From Daucus carota subsp. sativus (taxonomy: Eukaryota > Streptophyta > Magnoliopsida > Apiales > Apiaceae): a stretch of 64,000 bases of DNA. Where the stretch lies: NCBI RefSeq assembly GCF_001625215.2, contig NC_030387.2, positions 35,673,606 to 35,737,605 on the forward strand, given 5' to 3'. This document shows, in pieces, positions 11,484-22,246 of the stretch (its first letter is position 1; each line of letters starts with the position of its first letter). The position numbers were made by a program, and so were the translations under genes. The notes under the pieces are model-generated. The model had not been told where the DNA came from. It saw only the letters and a program-made list of their open reading frames with translations, and did not search any database.

Positions 11484-14212
11484 GTATACAATAATAACTA
11501 GCACTGTAGCCCGTGCGAGGCACGGGCATGTTCTCATATGTGTGTATGGATATTGCTATTCTTGTTATTGTCTGACAATGTCTATAGAGAGTTTGAATTT
11601 TGAATCCTAGTTGTTGTAGTGTAGTTTAAATATATCTTTGATTTTTTGAGCGTGCACTAACCGTTAATGTGAGATAAAAATAGTTGTCCTTAAATAATGT
11701 AATCAAAATATCGCAGTGATATTCCTATACCAGTGAAGTTCAATCTTGATATTTAACTGGTTGTAGCGTATTTTCTTGATTCAACTTCGATAGTGGACTG
11801 TCTTGTGGTTAGTTAATGCCCATTTTAACTGAATATTCATATTTAATTAAATGTTGTTCGAAATTGGTTATTTCGGCCAGTAATTCGCCCAAGATTTTAA
11901 TTAAAATTATAAATATGTTGTTCCACTCCCAGTAGAGTGTCTCGCTGATACTCCTCTACCCATGGAGTATCACCCTGATACGTATCCGGTTGTGATGTAT
12001 CATCATGATAATTCTTTTATAGTAAAATTTTTATAGATATCTCGGGCCCTCGTTAGCAAAGTATTACAATGATATTCCTATACTAATGCAGTATCACCTT
12101 GATATTCAATTGGGTGTGACATATCTCCTACTACTCGTTCGATATTGGAGTATCTTGTGGACAGTAAGGCCAATTCTAATTGAATATTCATAATTTGATT
12201 AAATATTGTTGAAAACTGGCTACTTCAACCGGAAATTTGCCCAAGAATTTAATTAAGATTATAAATATATTGTTCCACTCCCAATGGGAAATACACTGAT
12301 ACTCCTCTAGGTGTGGAGTATCATCTTGATACTCAACCAGTTATGACATACCATCATGTTAATCCTCCTATAGTCAAATTTGTTTTGGGTATTTAAAGTC
12401 TTCCTCACTGAATACGTATTTTGGTTAAATATTGTTGAGACATGGGTATGCTGGGTATTTAGGACCCCATTTTACTAAATATTCATCACTTCATTCACCT
12501 AATTGATAACTTCAAACACCTAAGTTAAACAACTAATAATATCCTAAGTATCTTGTACTTATCATTGCCAACTAAACTATTTTAGCCAATAATTGTGATC
12601 CCACTTCAGACATACCCCCTGCATCTTAACTGATGGTCTGATCTTGCGCTTGGGACGTTGGTCCTCTTGCTGAGAAGGCGCAGCACAAGTATCACATTGA
12701 TATTCCTCTACCAATGGAGTATCACCTTGATATTAAAATGGTTTTGACGTATCATTCTGATACTCCTCCAACAGCGAGATATCTAGCGGATATTTATGGC
12801 CTCTTCTTAATAAATATTGATATCTTGATAAAATATTGATGAAAATTGCCATTTTGGTGGATATTTATTCAAGAATTTAGTTAAACTTACAAATGTATAT
12901 TTTGCTCCATTCCTAGTGGAGTATCACACTGATACTCCTCTACTCGTGAAATATCACCCAGATATTCAAGAATTTAACTAAACTTATAAATCTCTCTGTG
13001 TGTGTGTGTGTTTTGTTCCACTCCCACTGGAATATCACACTGATACTCCTCTAGTCGTTCGGTATCACTCTGAAACTCAACTGGTTGTGATGTATCACCA
13101 TGAAAATCCTCTTATAGTAAAATATGTTATGGATATTTGGGAATCTTTATACAGAATATTTGTATTTTGAAATGTTGATTAAATGTTGTTGAGGCACGAG
13201 CATGCAGGGTATTTAGGGTCCTTTCTTATTGAATATTCATATTTTGGTTAAACTTTTGCTGGAATGGGTTATTTTGGCCGGGCATTCACCCAATAATTTA
13301 ATTAAAATTTTATAAATATATGTTTCTCCGCTCCTAATGAAATATCACATGATACTCAATTGATTGTGACGTATCGTCAAAATAATCTTTTTACAGTAAA
13401 ATATTTTAGGGGTATTTAGGGCCCACTTCACTGAATATTTGTATTTTGGTTAAATATTGTTGAGACACGTACATGTTCTCATACGCGTGAATGGATATTA
13501 CTGTTGTTCTCACCGTCCAACAATGCAGATGGTAAAGAGTTTGTCCATGTTGTTATAGTCCAATGCAAACATGTGTTTTATTACTTAAGCGCTACATTAA
13601 CCATTAATGTAGATTAGAATTAACTCATAATGCGAGCAAAGTATCACAATGATATACTTTAACTGGTGGATTTCTATCTTGATATTCAACTGGTTGTGAC
13701 GTATCATCTTGATACTCCTCCGTCAGTAATGTATCTTGTTGAAGACCTTTTTACACTAAATATTCATTTTTTGGTTTGATATTGTTGAAAATTAGATAAT
13801 TTCAGATAGGCATTCATCTAAAAACTTAATTAACGTATTTTTGTTAAAAATTATGCGAAATTAGATTATTTTTTTACTATAAATTAGTTAGTGTTATACT
13901 TGCTTTGACGATGTAATTAATTACCTGCCCATTAATAATTAACATATTATTTACAAATTTAATTACAAGTATTAATTTTATGTATTAATAAAGCATGCAA
14001 AAACATTAATTACATGTCTAATTATGAACCTATTAAAGTTTTAGATATAATTATGCGTATTAATTGCAAGTTATGAATCATACGTATTAATGGAAGAAGT
14101 ATTAAGTGCAAGTTATTAATTATGTGCATTAATGAAAATGAGGGTTAAAAGGGTAATTTACACGGCGAATAAAATGTGGCACGTTGGCCTATTATATTAT
14201 ATATATAATAGA
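11484..14212. repeat. Field of diverged repeats, possible Helitron-like or other non-autonomous element
   Basis: Directly after the LTR the sequence runs GTATACAATAATAACTAG and then a perfect hairpin GCCCGTGC-GAG-GCACGGGC at about 11508-11526. The following 2.6 kb is built of diverged copies of phrases such as gtatcaccttgatattcaac, gatactcctct and ccactccca at irregular spacing. The block starting cacgggcatgttctcat at about 11520 recurs diverged near 13465. The right side ends around TATTATATATATAATAGATAC near 14212, loosely inverted to the left end. A short GC-type hairpin near an end is typical of plant Helitrons, but no clean TC start or CTRR end is seen. No coding frame is supported. Confidence 0.5.
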
Positions 14213-14614
14213 TACAAGAGCAACCCGGGTGGCGAAATCGGTACTCTCTGTCCGATCTTCTTCGTGCCATATTTGAAAGGTTTCGAGTTAGCACTAAGCA
14301 GTGGAAAAATACTTGTAAAATTAATTTTTTTTGTATAATTCATACCTAAATATAATACGAGAGATAGATGATTTACCTTATCAATAATTTATGTATGGAT
14401 TGGATGTTAATCAGAGGTATAGTTTGCGCCAATCGCCAAGATATCCTGCACGTGTGATTTATGTTTTTATCGGTATCTACACGAACACTGGGATTGTTCA
14501 ACGATCGATAATGGAGGGAGTTAACAGCCACCAAATTAATGTATATTTCATTAATCTCACTCAACTACTAGGATATTTCTCAAACGAAATTTTCTACACC
14601 ATGAGTCCATTAAG
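14213..14614. other. Spacer, no supported gene
   Basis: About 400 bases including a moderately GC-rich stretch (14220-14290). Overlapping short frames on both strands show no family resemblance. Nothing further seen. Confidence 0.5.
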
Positions 14615-15039
14615 ACTTTTCTCTATATGAGTTAAGTTCAATGGAGACCACATATGTTCTGGAGACCTGGAGACCACATATGTTCTGCAAGTAAAATATT
14701 TCATAAAAACATTGCAAAACGTACAATTTTACAAATCATGTTCAGCGAAATCATTATTTCATTTAAAATCTTGAATATCATATAAGTTTTACATGTAGAA
14801 CATTACAAAATGTTTTGTTCTATGAAATATGTTTAGTTTGCCGAACATTTGTTCAACTTGCACAACATACATTATCTACTTATTAAATATAGATGATTTT
14901 CAACAATTTTAATGAATACATGATATTTGTGGAACATATTTTATAAAATAATGTATTTTATATTGTTTTGATCGCTGAACATACGTGGTCTCCGAGGTCT
15001 CCGATGAAATAGCGGTCTCCATAGAACTTTTCTCTATAT
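14615..15039. mobile_element. MITE-like inverted-repeat element with duplicated flank
   Basis: The 14-bp direct repeat acttttctctatat occurs at 14615-14628 and 15026-15039. Inside it, terminal sequences are inverted: GTTCAATGGAGACC on the left against GGTCTCCATAGAAC on the right, each followed by a second ggagacc/ggtctcc module. The interior is AT-rich and non-coding. A target duplication of this size would suit a Mutator-like origin, but the direct repeats are not flush with both inverted ends, so the exact boundary is uncertain. Confidence 0.65.
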
Positions 15040-16443
15040 ATATAAGATAAAGGAAGATAAGACTTTTAACACTAATCCTATTAGTATTAATAATAATATA
15101 AAACTTCTTTTTATTATGTAATTAGAACTCATTTAATTAAAAATCTTTTCATTGTATAATTAAAACTCATCTAATTTTTTCTCTCATTGTCTAATTAGAA
15201 CTAATCTAATTAGTTAATAATAAAATTTCAGAATTACAACTTCCTATTGTATGAATGCAGAGAGTCATACAATAATATATAACAACTTCCTTGTTTTTAC
15301 CGAATGATTTAAGCAATAAATAGTCGTAAAGAACAGCCTTATGGGTATAAAGAACTGGGCTCAAATTATATATTGATTGTGTTCGACAAGTTTACATGCT
15401 ACCTTTCATGGCTCATGCAAAGTCGATGTCCTGTTGAGAATAATTAGAAAGAAAAGGCCCAAAGGAACTAAATGGACATACCCTTGCCTTGGTGAGTTGG
15501 TGACATTTGAAGTCGTGCACTGAGCAGATATACATGCTCAGATACAGTCACTAGTTCACTGCATCAGCCCTCTCCACTCCAGCACAACCTAAAAATTCCT
15601 GCGTCAAGACAGAAAATAATTAAGCAGCAACAATGAATAATCTCAAACATAATAGTGTATTAATAAGTTGAGGTGACAATAATGAAGTGAGAATGTAAGA
15701 TCATCAAGGAATTATATTAATAGAGCCATAGACGGATGGTCGCGCTCCATGGAGAATATATTTTAACGTGAGAACAATATTAGGAGTGCAGAACAATGGT
15801 TCTCGCTATTCTTATGCTAACAACTATTCTCACTCAATTACACGGAAAAGATACACAAGCCTCTATAATATATTAGTATTTATTTATATTAAAAACAATC
15901 TTTCTTATGACAAATAAACAACATTAGTAAATAAGAAATAATGCTTTGTTAACCAGCAAAGAGACAAGAGTTACCAAAGATATAATTCAGATAACTAGTA
16001 AAACAGGCACTAGTCGCTAGAGAAGAGAATTTTTAGGACTGATGGATAAAACCCATAACAGATGATCCCTCTTAATATTGCAACAAAACTTACATATTAA
16101 CTTCAAAAAGATATGTTTATCATGCAATAACATGTATGTGATATCTTCATTCAACTCATGCTAAAAAAAAGATAGCGACAAGCATTTTTGGCCTAAAAGA
16201 AGTATGCAAAGCTCACCATGACTTTGAGTAGAGTCTTTTTATCACATGCATTCCCTGATGATACTTGTGTCAGATGATTGCCATCATGCAAAGGTGTACT
16301 CATATCTTTCTGGGCATCGGTCCTTGAGAAACCTTTAAATCAATACTTTCATGTTTAGGGTTTAAAGTAATCACAGTGTGTATGGCTGTTTGCTCATACA
16401 ACCCTCATAAACCTTGGTTCTTCTCTACCACACTTTCATTACT
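15040..16443. other. Intergenic, includes the 3' flank of the PPR gene
   Basis: 15060-15240 holds degenerate repeats of the phrase aattaaaactcatctaatt. 15300-16440 is unique-looking AT-rich sequence without a supported frame. The part nearest 16443 is probably the 3' untranslated region of the minus-strand PPR gene. Confidence 0.5.
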
Positions 16444-18339
16444 TCATGGATTCAATAAAGCTAATCCTGATGGCTTAACTAAGTTTCTGCTATCCATTTG
16501 TTTTCTCACTCTTACAGCATCATCCCATCTTCCAGCTCTTACATACATGTTTGACAGTGTCACATAGTTTCCAGCATTATTAGGTTCCAATTGTACCAAA
16601 TTTTCTGCTGCAAGTACGCCAGTAATAACATTCTGGTGTGCTCGTGAGGCTGAAAGAACAGCCCCCCATAAGCACTTATCAGGCTTCACAGGCATTCTGT
16701 TGATGAATTCAACAGCGTCATTAAGCTGACCAGAGCGTGCGAGTAAATCAACAACACAAGCAAAATGTTCTGTTTTCGGTTCAAAGCCAAACTCTCTAGT
16801 CATTTTGTGGAAAACTTGGAGTCCTTCATCTACAAGACCGGAATGGCTACATGCTGATAGAACCGAAGTAAACGTTGAAGAGTTAGGGCAAATCTCAGAA
16901 TGGCTCATTTCCTGCAGAAGGTGAAGAGCGGCTTGGCCAAACCCATTCATTCCGAACCCTCCAATGATTGCATTCCAAGATACAACATCTCTACTTTCCA
17001 TGTTAACAAATACAGAATGTGCAATGGTACTGCATCCATTTTTAGAGTACATATGGATAAGTGCATTAAGAACAGTAATAACAGAATTGAAACCATTTCT
17101 CCAGATATAGGCATGGATTTCTTTCCCAATTTTCAAATCACAGACAGGCAAAATAGTGGACAATGTAGTTTGATCGTTTTGAATTTTAAGTATATGCATC
17201 TTTCTAAAACATGCTAGCGCTGAATGTGCCATTCCTAAATGAGCAAGACTATGAATCATCGCACTCCAAGTAACAACATCAGACATGTCCATAAAATCAA
17301 ATACGTTACCCATTTCTGGCATTCTCCTATTTGTCGCATACATGACCAGCAAGGCAGGTCCAGCTGACTTGTAGAATGCAGTAATGTTAATAGTTTTTAT
17401 TCCATGGGCATGAATTTCTCTCCCAAAGTTAAAACCCTCTACATGTCTACAAGAAACAAGGACACTGGAAAGACAGTCCAAATCGGGACAAACTTTTCCT
17501 ATAGACATCATTTCCCTAAAAATACTCAACGTGACTTCATGCTCTCCGATTCTTGAATAACCTGATATCAAAGTAGTCCATGAAATTATATTAGGCTCCT
17601 TGATCTTCTTAAAAACATTAGAAGCCTCATCACATTGCCCCATACGACAATAAGCATCCACGATAGTGTTCCAAGTGACAGTATCAGGCTCAAATCCTCC
17701 CATTCTCATAAAACCAAACAACTCAATAGCCAACACTAGAAACCCACTACTCACATACGCAGATATAAGTGAATTCCAAGACAGTAAATCTCTTTCCACC
17801 ATTGCATCAAAAACCCGTCTAGCACCCGCAACATCCCCACATTTCGAGTACATATCAATCAAGGAATTGCAAATTTGCAAATTCATTTCAACCCCAAACA
17901 CCACAGCCTCTTTGTGTATCTGCATTCCAGTTTCTAGGCACAATGACTTTGTACAAGCCCTTACGACATTCGGAAGAACATACTTGTCAGGGAACACTCT
18001 ATTTTTTTTCATTTCATTGTAGCATGCTAAACACTCTTTGGTCATTCCATTACGAGAATAGAATGCTAGCATTGCAGTCCATGCAAACACATTCGGGTGA
18101 GACAATTGATCAAACACATGGTGGGCAGATATAATATTATTACAATCTGCATACATTTGCACCAACTTGGTGGCCATGAAAGGATTTTGATGGAGGCCAT
18201 GGGTGATTATTTGTTGATGGGTTTGTCTTCCTTGTTGCAGAGCTCTTGATTTGCTGCAATGTTGAAGAAAATGGTTAAGTTGTATACTGGACAGGAATTT
18301 TAAGGGTGGCTCTGTTAGAAATTGTTTTGAGAGTGCCAT
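16444..18339 (-). CDS. Pentatricopeptide repeat protein, PLS class, E subgroup
   Basis: A 631-residue intronless gene. Known: PLS-class PPR proteins bind organellar RNA one base per repeat and mostly serve RNA editing or processing in mitochondria or plastids. Seen: tandem PPR motifs from about residue 50, with repeated signatures such as NSLIDMYSKCGDVAGARRVF, WNSLISAYVSSGFLVLAIELF, WNTIVDAYCRMGQCDEASNVF and FTSVLSACSHSGLVDEGLQVF. A C-terminal E motif region (LWGAVLSASRAHQNV, LEPNNAGNYVTLSNMYVRAG) ends at KPSGLALLNP. There is no DYW deaminase domain, so if it edits RNA it would need a partner supplying DYW. The N-terminus is rich in Ser, Lys and Leu but not a clear targeting peptide. The start is the first Met of an uninterrupted frame. 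The RNA target cannot be told from sequence alone. Confidence 0.95.
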   Translation of the reverse strand: MALSKQFLTEPPLKFLSSIQLNHFLQHCSKSRALQQGRQTHQQIITHGLHQNPFMATKLVQMYADCNNIISAHHVFDQLSHPNVFAWTAMLAFYSRNGMTKECLACYNEMKKNRVFPDKYVLPNVVRACTKSLCLETGMQIHKEAVVFGVEMNLQICNSLIDMYSKCGDVAGARRVFDAMVERDLLSWNSLISAYVSSGFLVLAIELFGFMRMGGFEPDTVTWNTIVDAYCRMGQCDEASNVFKKIKEPNIISWTTLISGYSRIGEHEVTLSIFREMMSIGKVCPDLDCLSSVLVSCRHVEGFNFGREIHAHGIKTINITAFYKSAGPALLVMYATNRRMPEMGNVFDFMDMSDVVTWSAMIHSLAHLGMAHSALACFRKMHILKIQNDQTTLSTILPVCDLKIGKEIHAYIWRNGFNSVITVLNALIHMYSKNGCSTIAHSVFVNMESRDVVSWNAIIGGFGMNGFGQAALHLLQEMSHSEICPNSSTFTSVLSACSHSGLVDEGLQVFHKMTREFGFEPKTEHFACVVDLLARSGQLNDAVEFINRMPVKPDKCLWGAVLSASRAHQNVITGVLAAENLVQLEPNNAGNYVTLSNMYVRAGRWDDAVRVRKQMDSRNLVKPSGLALLNP

Positions 18340-18407
18340 AAAATCACTCTATAATCTAGACTTTAAAGGGACATAATTTTAAAGCCAGGGAAATTATAGG
18401 CGGGTGA

Positions 18408-18515
18408 TTGCATCAAAAAATTATTCTTTAAAAAAAACAATATTCTATTCTCTCCTTCGTTCAAAAGGTGCATCAAAAAATTATTCTTTAAAAAAATAAA
18501 TATTCTATTCTTTCC
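18408..18515. repeat. 60-bp tandem repeat, nearly two copies
   Basis: The phrase tgcatcaaaaaattattctt starts at 18409 and again at 18469, an exact period of 60, followed in both by aaaaaa and atattctattct. The second copy is incomplete. It lies in the PPR 5' flank, about 70 bases upstream of its start codon. Confidence 0.8.
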
Positions 18516-18682
18516 TAAAAATGGCCAGCTGAATTTTATTTTTTTTGTCAGGGTCTACATACACGTAGATAAATTGTATCGAATACAATAGATGCCACAA
18601 GGGAATTCTTTCATTTAAAAAAGTTTATTTTCTAACTGAAGGTCATGCAAGATGGCTCGATAAGTTTAGAAAATAAAACCTT

Positions 18683-18880
18683 AAGCTCTGTTCACTTGGT
18701 ATGAATGGAATGAGGCTGGAATGGAATGACAATTACAAAGGAATAAGGAAGGAATGAAATTAATGAAATTTAAATGTGTCATTCCATTCCATTAGTCCAA
18801 CCAAACAATTTTTATAAAAGATTAAGCATTCCATTCCTTCAAAAATGAATGCATTCAAGTGAAGTGAACACAACATTAAT
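18683..18880. mobile_element. Short MITE-like element with GTTCACTTG ends
   Basis: Left end tctgttcacttggtatgaat and right end gcattcaagtgaagtgaaca are inverted to each other. The interior has repeated ggaatggaatg and its complement. No coding capacity. Family and target duplication unclear (TTA or TTAA possible). Confidence 0.55.
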
Positions 18881-20200
18881 GATTGAAAAGATAAAACCCA
18901 TCTTCATTCTTCCAAAGAATCATGAAAAAAAAACAAAACAAAACAAAACATAAATCAATAAAAAAAATCATAAATATTTATACGACATGTGTTTTTATTA
19001 AAATTTTCTTACCGCTCAATTCACTATGACACTATTTCACGGCTCACGCTATTAAACATGATAAATTGCAAACGTTTGAACGTATTGTGTTTTTGGCAAA
19101 TTGAAGTTACAGACTTGTTCAAATGCAACGGAGTGCTGAAGCAGCCTAATAACATGGGCCTAAGCCCCTTGTCGGTATAAACTGCAGTTGATATACAGGC
19201 TGCTTATAATTTAAATGACATCGTATCCATCAGTATCACATTCGTCCTATTCAGTTCCTGTTGTGGCCCAAATTGAAAAGCAAACAGAAATGTACTACTG
19301 TCACAGTGTCACTGACTGTCATACTCTTACCTATACATTATATTCACAAATATATTAACCGGTAAATAAAATATGGTTTTCATCTTGTTGCATCTTCTAA
19401 CAGTTTAAGATTTCAGATGAAATGGTTCTCTACATGGTATAGATATGCATTTTCCTAAAATATGTCTTATTTTAATAGGAGCTCGTAGCTATATCATATA
19501 ATAAAGAGGAGTTATTGACAGATTTTTTTCCAGAAATTTTCTGATATATTATGCAATTATAGCAAACTAAAAATTCATGAATAAAAATTTGATGTTTAAA
19601 CATTTATTTAAAAAACAAAAAATTTAAAAAATATTATGCAACTATAGCAAACAAAAACTTAGAGGGACATGGAGTAATTTTCATTTATATCTAAGTTAGA
19701 CTTCATCATAATATGTAAATCCAACCCATTTTTTTAACTTACCCAAACCCCTCTTCCCAAGCCTGCACAAAGGACCGATCATAAATCATTGATCGAATTA
19801 CAGCAAGTCTGATAGTGTCTATAATCTTGATGCTGCACAGGACTTCGGCGACTCGCAACAAAAAAATTGAAAACATGAAATTAAAGTGGCCGTAGTCAAA
19901 CGGGCTATTATCTTACAATTCAAGCCAAGATTCCTTTTAACTTTTTATTCATGGACCACAGTGTAATGTCAATATAGATGATAAGAAGAGCCATGTGCAT
20001 GCATGCTCCTAACGCAACTCTAATCTAGTACTGTCCTTCGTCTAACGATTCATCTTCAACAATTTATGGAAATTACTACTCACCTCTTTTATGTCCCATA
20101 TATATAGGCAAACAAATTTTAAATTTATTCACGTCGACAAGTCGTCCAAGATGTGGTCTGAATTTCAGCACCTGGCCTCTTATTTTCGCCAACCAATATC

Positions 20201-20447
20201 GTGGGTGTTTGTTTGCAACTTAAAAACTCGGCTTCTGTTTTATAAGTTAGAAGCACTTATTTGTACCGTTTGTGTAAAAAGTTAAAAAGCACTTATAAAA
20301 AGCCACGAATGCTAGCTTTTGTTTCACGACTTCTACTTATTTCTCAAACACTTTAATCACTTATAAGTCTTAATTTGCTTCTAACTTCTGCTCAACTTTT
20401 TTATTTTAAGCAAAAAACACTTATTTTAAGCTCACCCAAACGGCCCC
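20201..20447. mobile_element. hAT-like MITE
   Basis: Left end gtgggtgtttgtttgc and right end caccc-aaacggcc are approximate inverted ends of the GGGxxGTTTGG type usual for plant hAT MITEs. The interior repeats cttataag and gaagcactta words on both strands. A clean 8-bp target duplication was not seen. Confidence 0.55.
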
Positions 20448-21944
20448 GATCATATCCGTGCCTTCAAAATCTCGAATATTTCTTGGATTCCAATCTGTAC
20501 AAGATGAATAAAGGAGAGCTAGGGTTGTTACAACATCAAATCAATCTACCAAACGCTTATATAACTAGTGAAAAGGATTGTCTCCTATTTTGAACAGGAG
20601 GGGAAAAATATTTAATCACAAAAGTTAAAAAAGAAAAAATTAGTTAAAAAGAAGAGTAAAATATATTGTGTATGGAAATGGAATGGAATGAATAGTGTAA
20701 TTCTTTTCTTTTTCTGATTTCTCCGCCTCACTGATGAGATTCGTTTTTTTGCCCCCCTTCTTTCCTGGGGTCCTTTTCTAATCAACTTTTGAGGGGGTTT
20801 TCTTACTTAAAGTTGTTTAGAGAACCAATAACAAGTTTTATAGTACGAACTCGGTCCCTTGGAAAATGCAACATCTCTTTCTGCATTGGATCCATCATCA
20901 TCCTATCCGCATCAACTCATTGACTCTGGTGTGTTTATACATCATTTCAGTACGTGCAAGAGAAAAGAATTAAAGTCTGTGATCATTGCCTCAATTCTCC
21001 TCCTCCTCAATGTATTAGTATATTCATGCATGTGTTTTGTGCGTGCTCAGTAAATTTCTTTACTAAAAATGTAAGAAAATAGCGTTTTTTCATTAAATTT
21101 ACTCGTAACCTGTTCCGATACCAATTTCACGATTCAAATATTTATCAATACATCAAAATCAGCTACATATTAGAAATGACATAGCTATAATCTTTATAAT
21201 GTAACACTCAGCGTCACATTTCGAGCTACAGAACATCCCAACAAGGACATGGATGATAGACTGATAGTGTTAGTGACCACGAAGCAAGCAACCAAACTAC
21301 TTAAATTAGTAAAAAGGGAAAGTGATTAGATCTCACAACCATCGAAAATGCAGGGATAAATAAATAGCATAATCAGTCCATTCATCACCACTTGTAATGA
21401 TTCAGATTCAAGTTAAAGTCGGGTTATTTTGATTAAAGGTCCAAAAAGATAGGCTTTGGCTGGGACAGAGAGACCCTTTTAGTAAGATAGGCCTTTTCCA
21501 TCGTCCAAATTTTGATTAATTTAGTAGAGAATATCCATACTCTACTTTTTCCGTGCCCACCTACATCACAAATAAATTAATTCTATCCATGTGCCTTTGT
21601 CTATTTACCAGCTTACTCTGCTGAACTTGCCTCTAGCCTCTTGTTAGGTGCCAAGGGTGAGAGCAAACTTGAAACTTAACAAACATGTTTCAAATTGATA
21701 AAATTTAAATTACTCAAATACTCCTGCATTAAAGAGCGAACTTAACTAAAACAAAACTGAAATAGAATACATTCCACGGTCATTCACCCAGTGACCTTGA
21801 GCATAAGGAACAATTGGTGGAACCTGTGTTAATTTTGAAGACATCTTAGATATAAGCTGTAGTGAAGTTTGGAAAAGGTTTTCCTGCCTTAAATTTGAAT
21901 ACTGCAGTATTACCTATTTTTAATCGTGGTACTAGTTAGTTGAA

Positions 21945-22246
21945 AGCTAGGGTAGCGTATTTAATTACCTCCATTTGCCTTTCTCATTTTTTTACAATAT
22001 TTTTATATTGTTTGAAACGACATATTTTAAGAAGCGTATAAAGTATAGTTTAATATCTTATTTTCCAAAAAAATTATAAAAATTTAAATATTATACTTTT
22101 ATTCTGAAAAAAAGTCTAAAAATGGAGTAATATATTAACCAATATTTTATGAAAGTATTAGAATAAGGGTTCAATCCCATCCTCAATATAAACGATTTAA
22201 GGGAAGAGAGAGAATTAGATAAGAGCTAGGGTAGCATATTTAATTA
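21945..22246. repeat. 23-bp direct repeats flanking about 256 bp
   Basis: agctagggtagcgtatttaa at 21945 and agctagggtagcatatttaa at 22224, each continuing tta, match over 23 bases with one mismatch. The interval is AT-rich and contains ctaaaaatggagtaatatat, which resembles worn MITE sequence. Confidence 0.65.

Noticed and set aside
11169..11537. 122-codon minus-strand frame across the right LTR border
   Set aside because: It crosses the LTR end into unrelated sequence and shows no domain; the LTR part is present in the other LTR as non-coding.
12600..12690. Short GC-richer stretch in the repeat field, possibly a captured coding fragment
   Set aside because: The reverse translation has a Lys/Arg-rich run reminiscent of transposon proteins, but under 100 bases and with no extension it cannot be supported.
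16900..17217. Forward-strand frames inside the PPR gene (also 17666-18022 and 17943-18134)
   Set aside because: They are antisense to a 631-residue frame with clear PPR motifs; their translations have no domain resemblance.
20859..21053. 64-codon frame with a hydrophobic C-terminal stretch
   Set aside because: Short, no recognisable family, no convincing splice partners; an AG after a pyrimidine stretch nearby could be chance.
22160..22200. ggttcaatcccatcc as a tRNA T-arm
   Set aside because: No matching acceptor stem, D-arm or anticodon arm at the right spacing upstream; no tRNA gene was found anywhere in the window.
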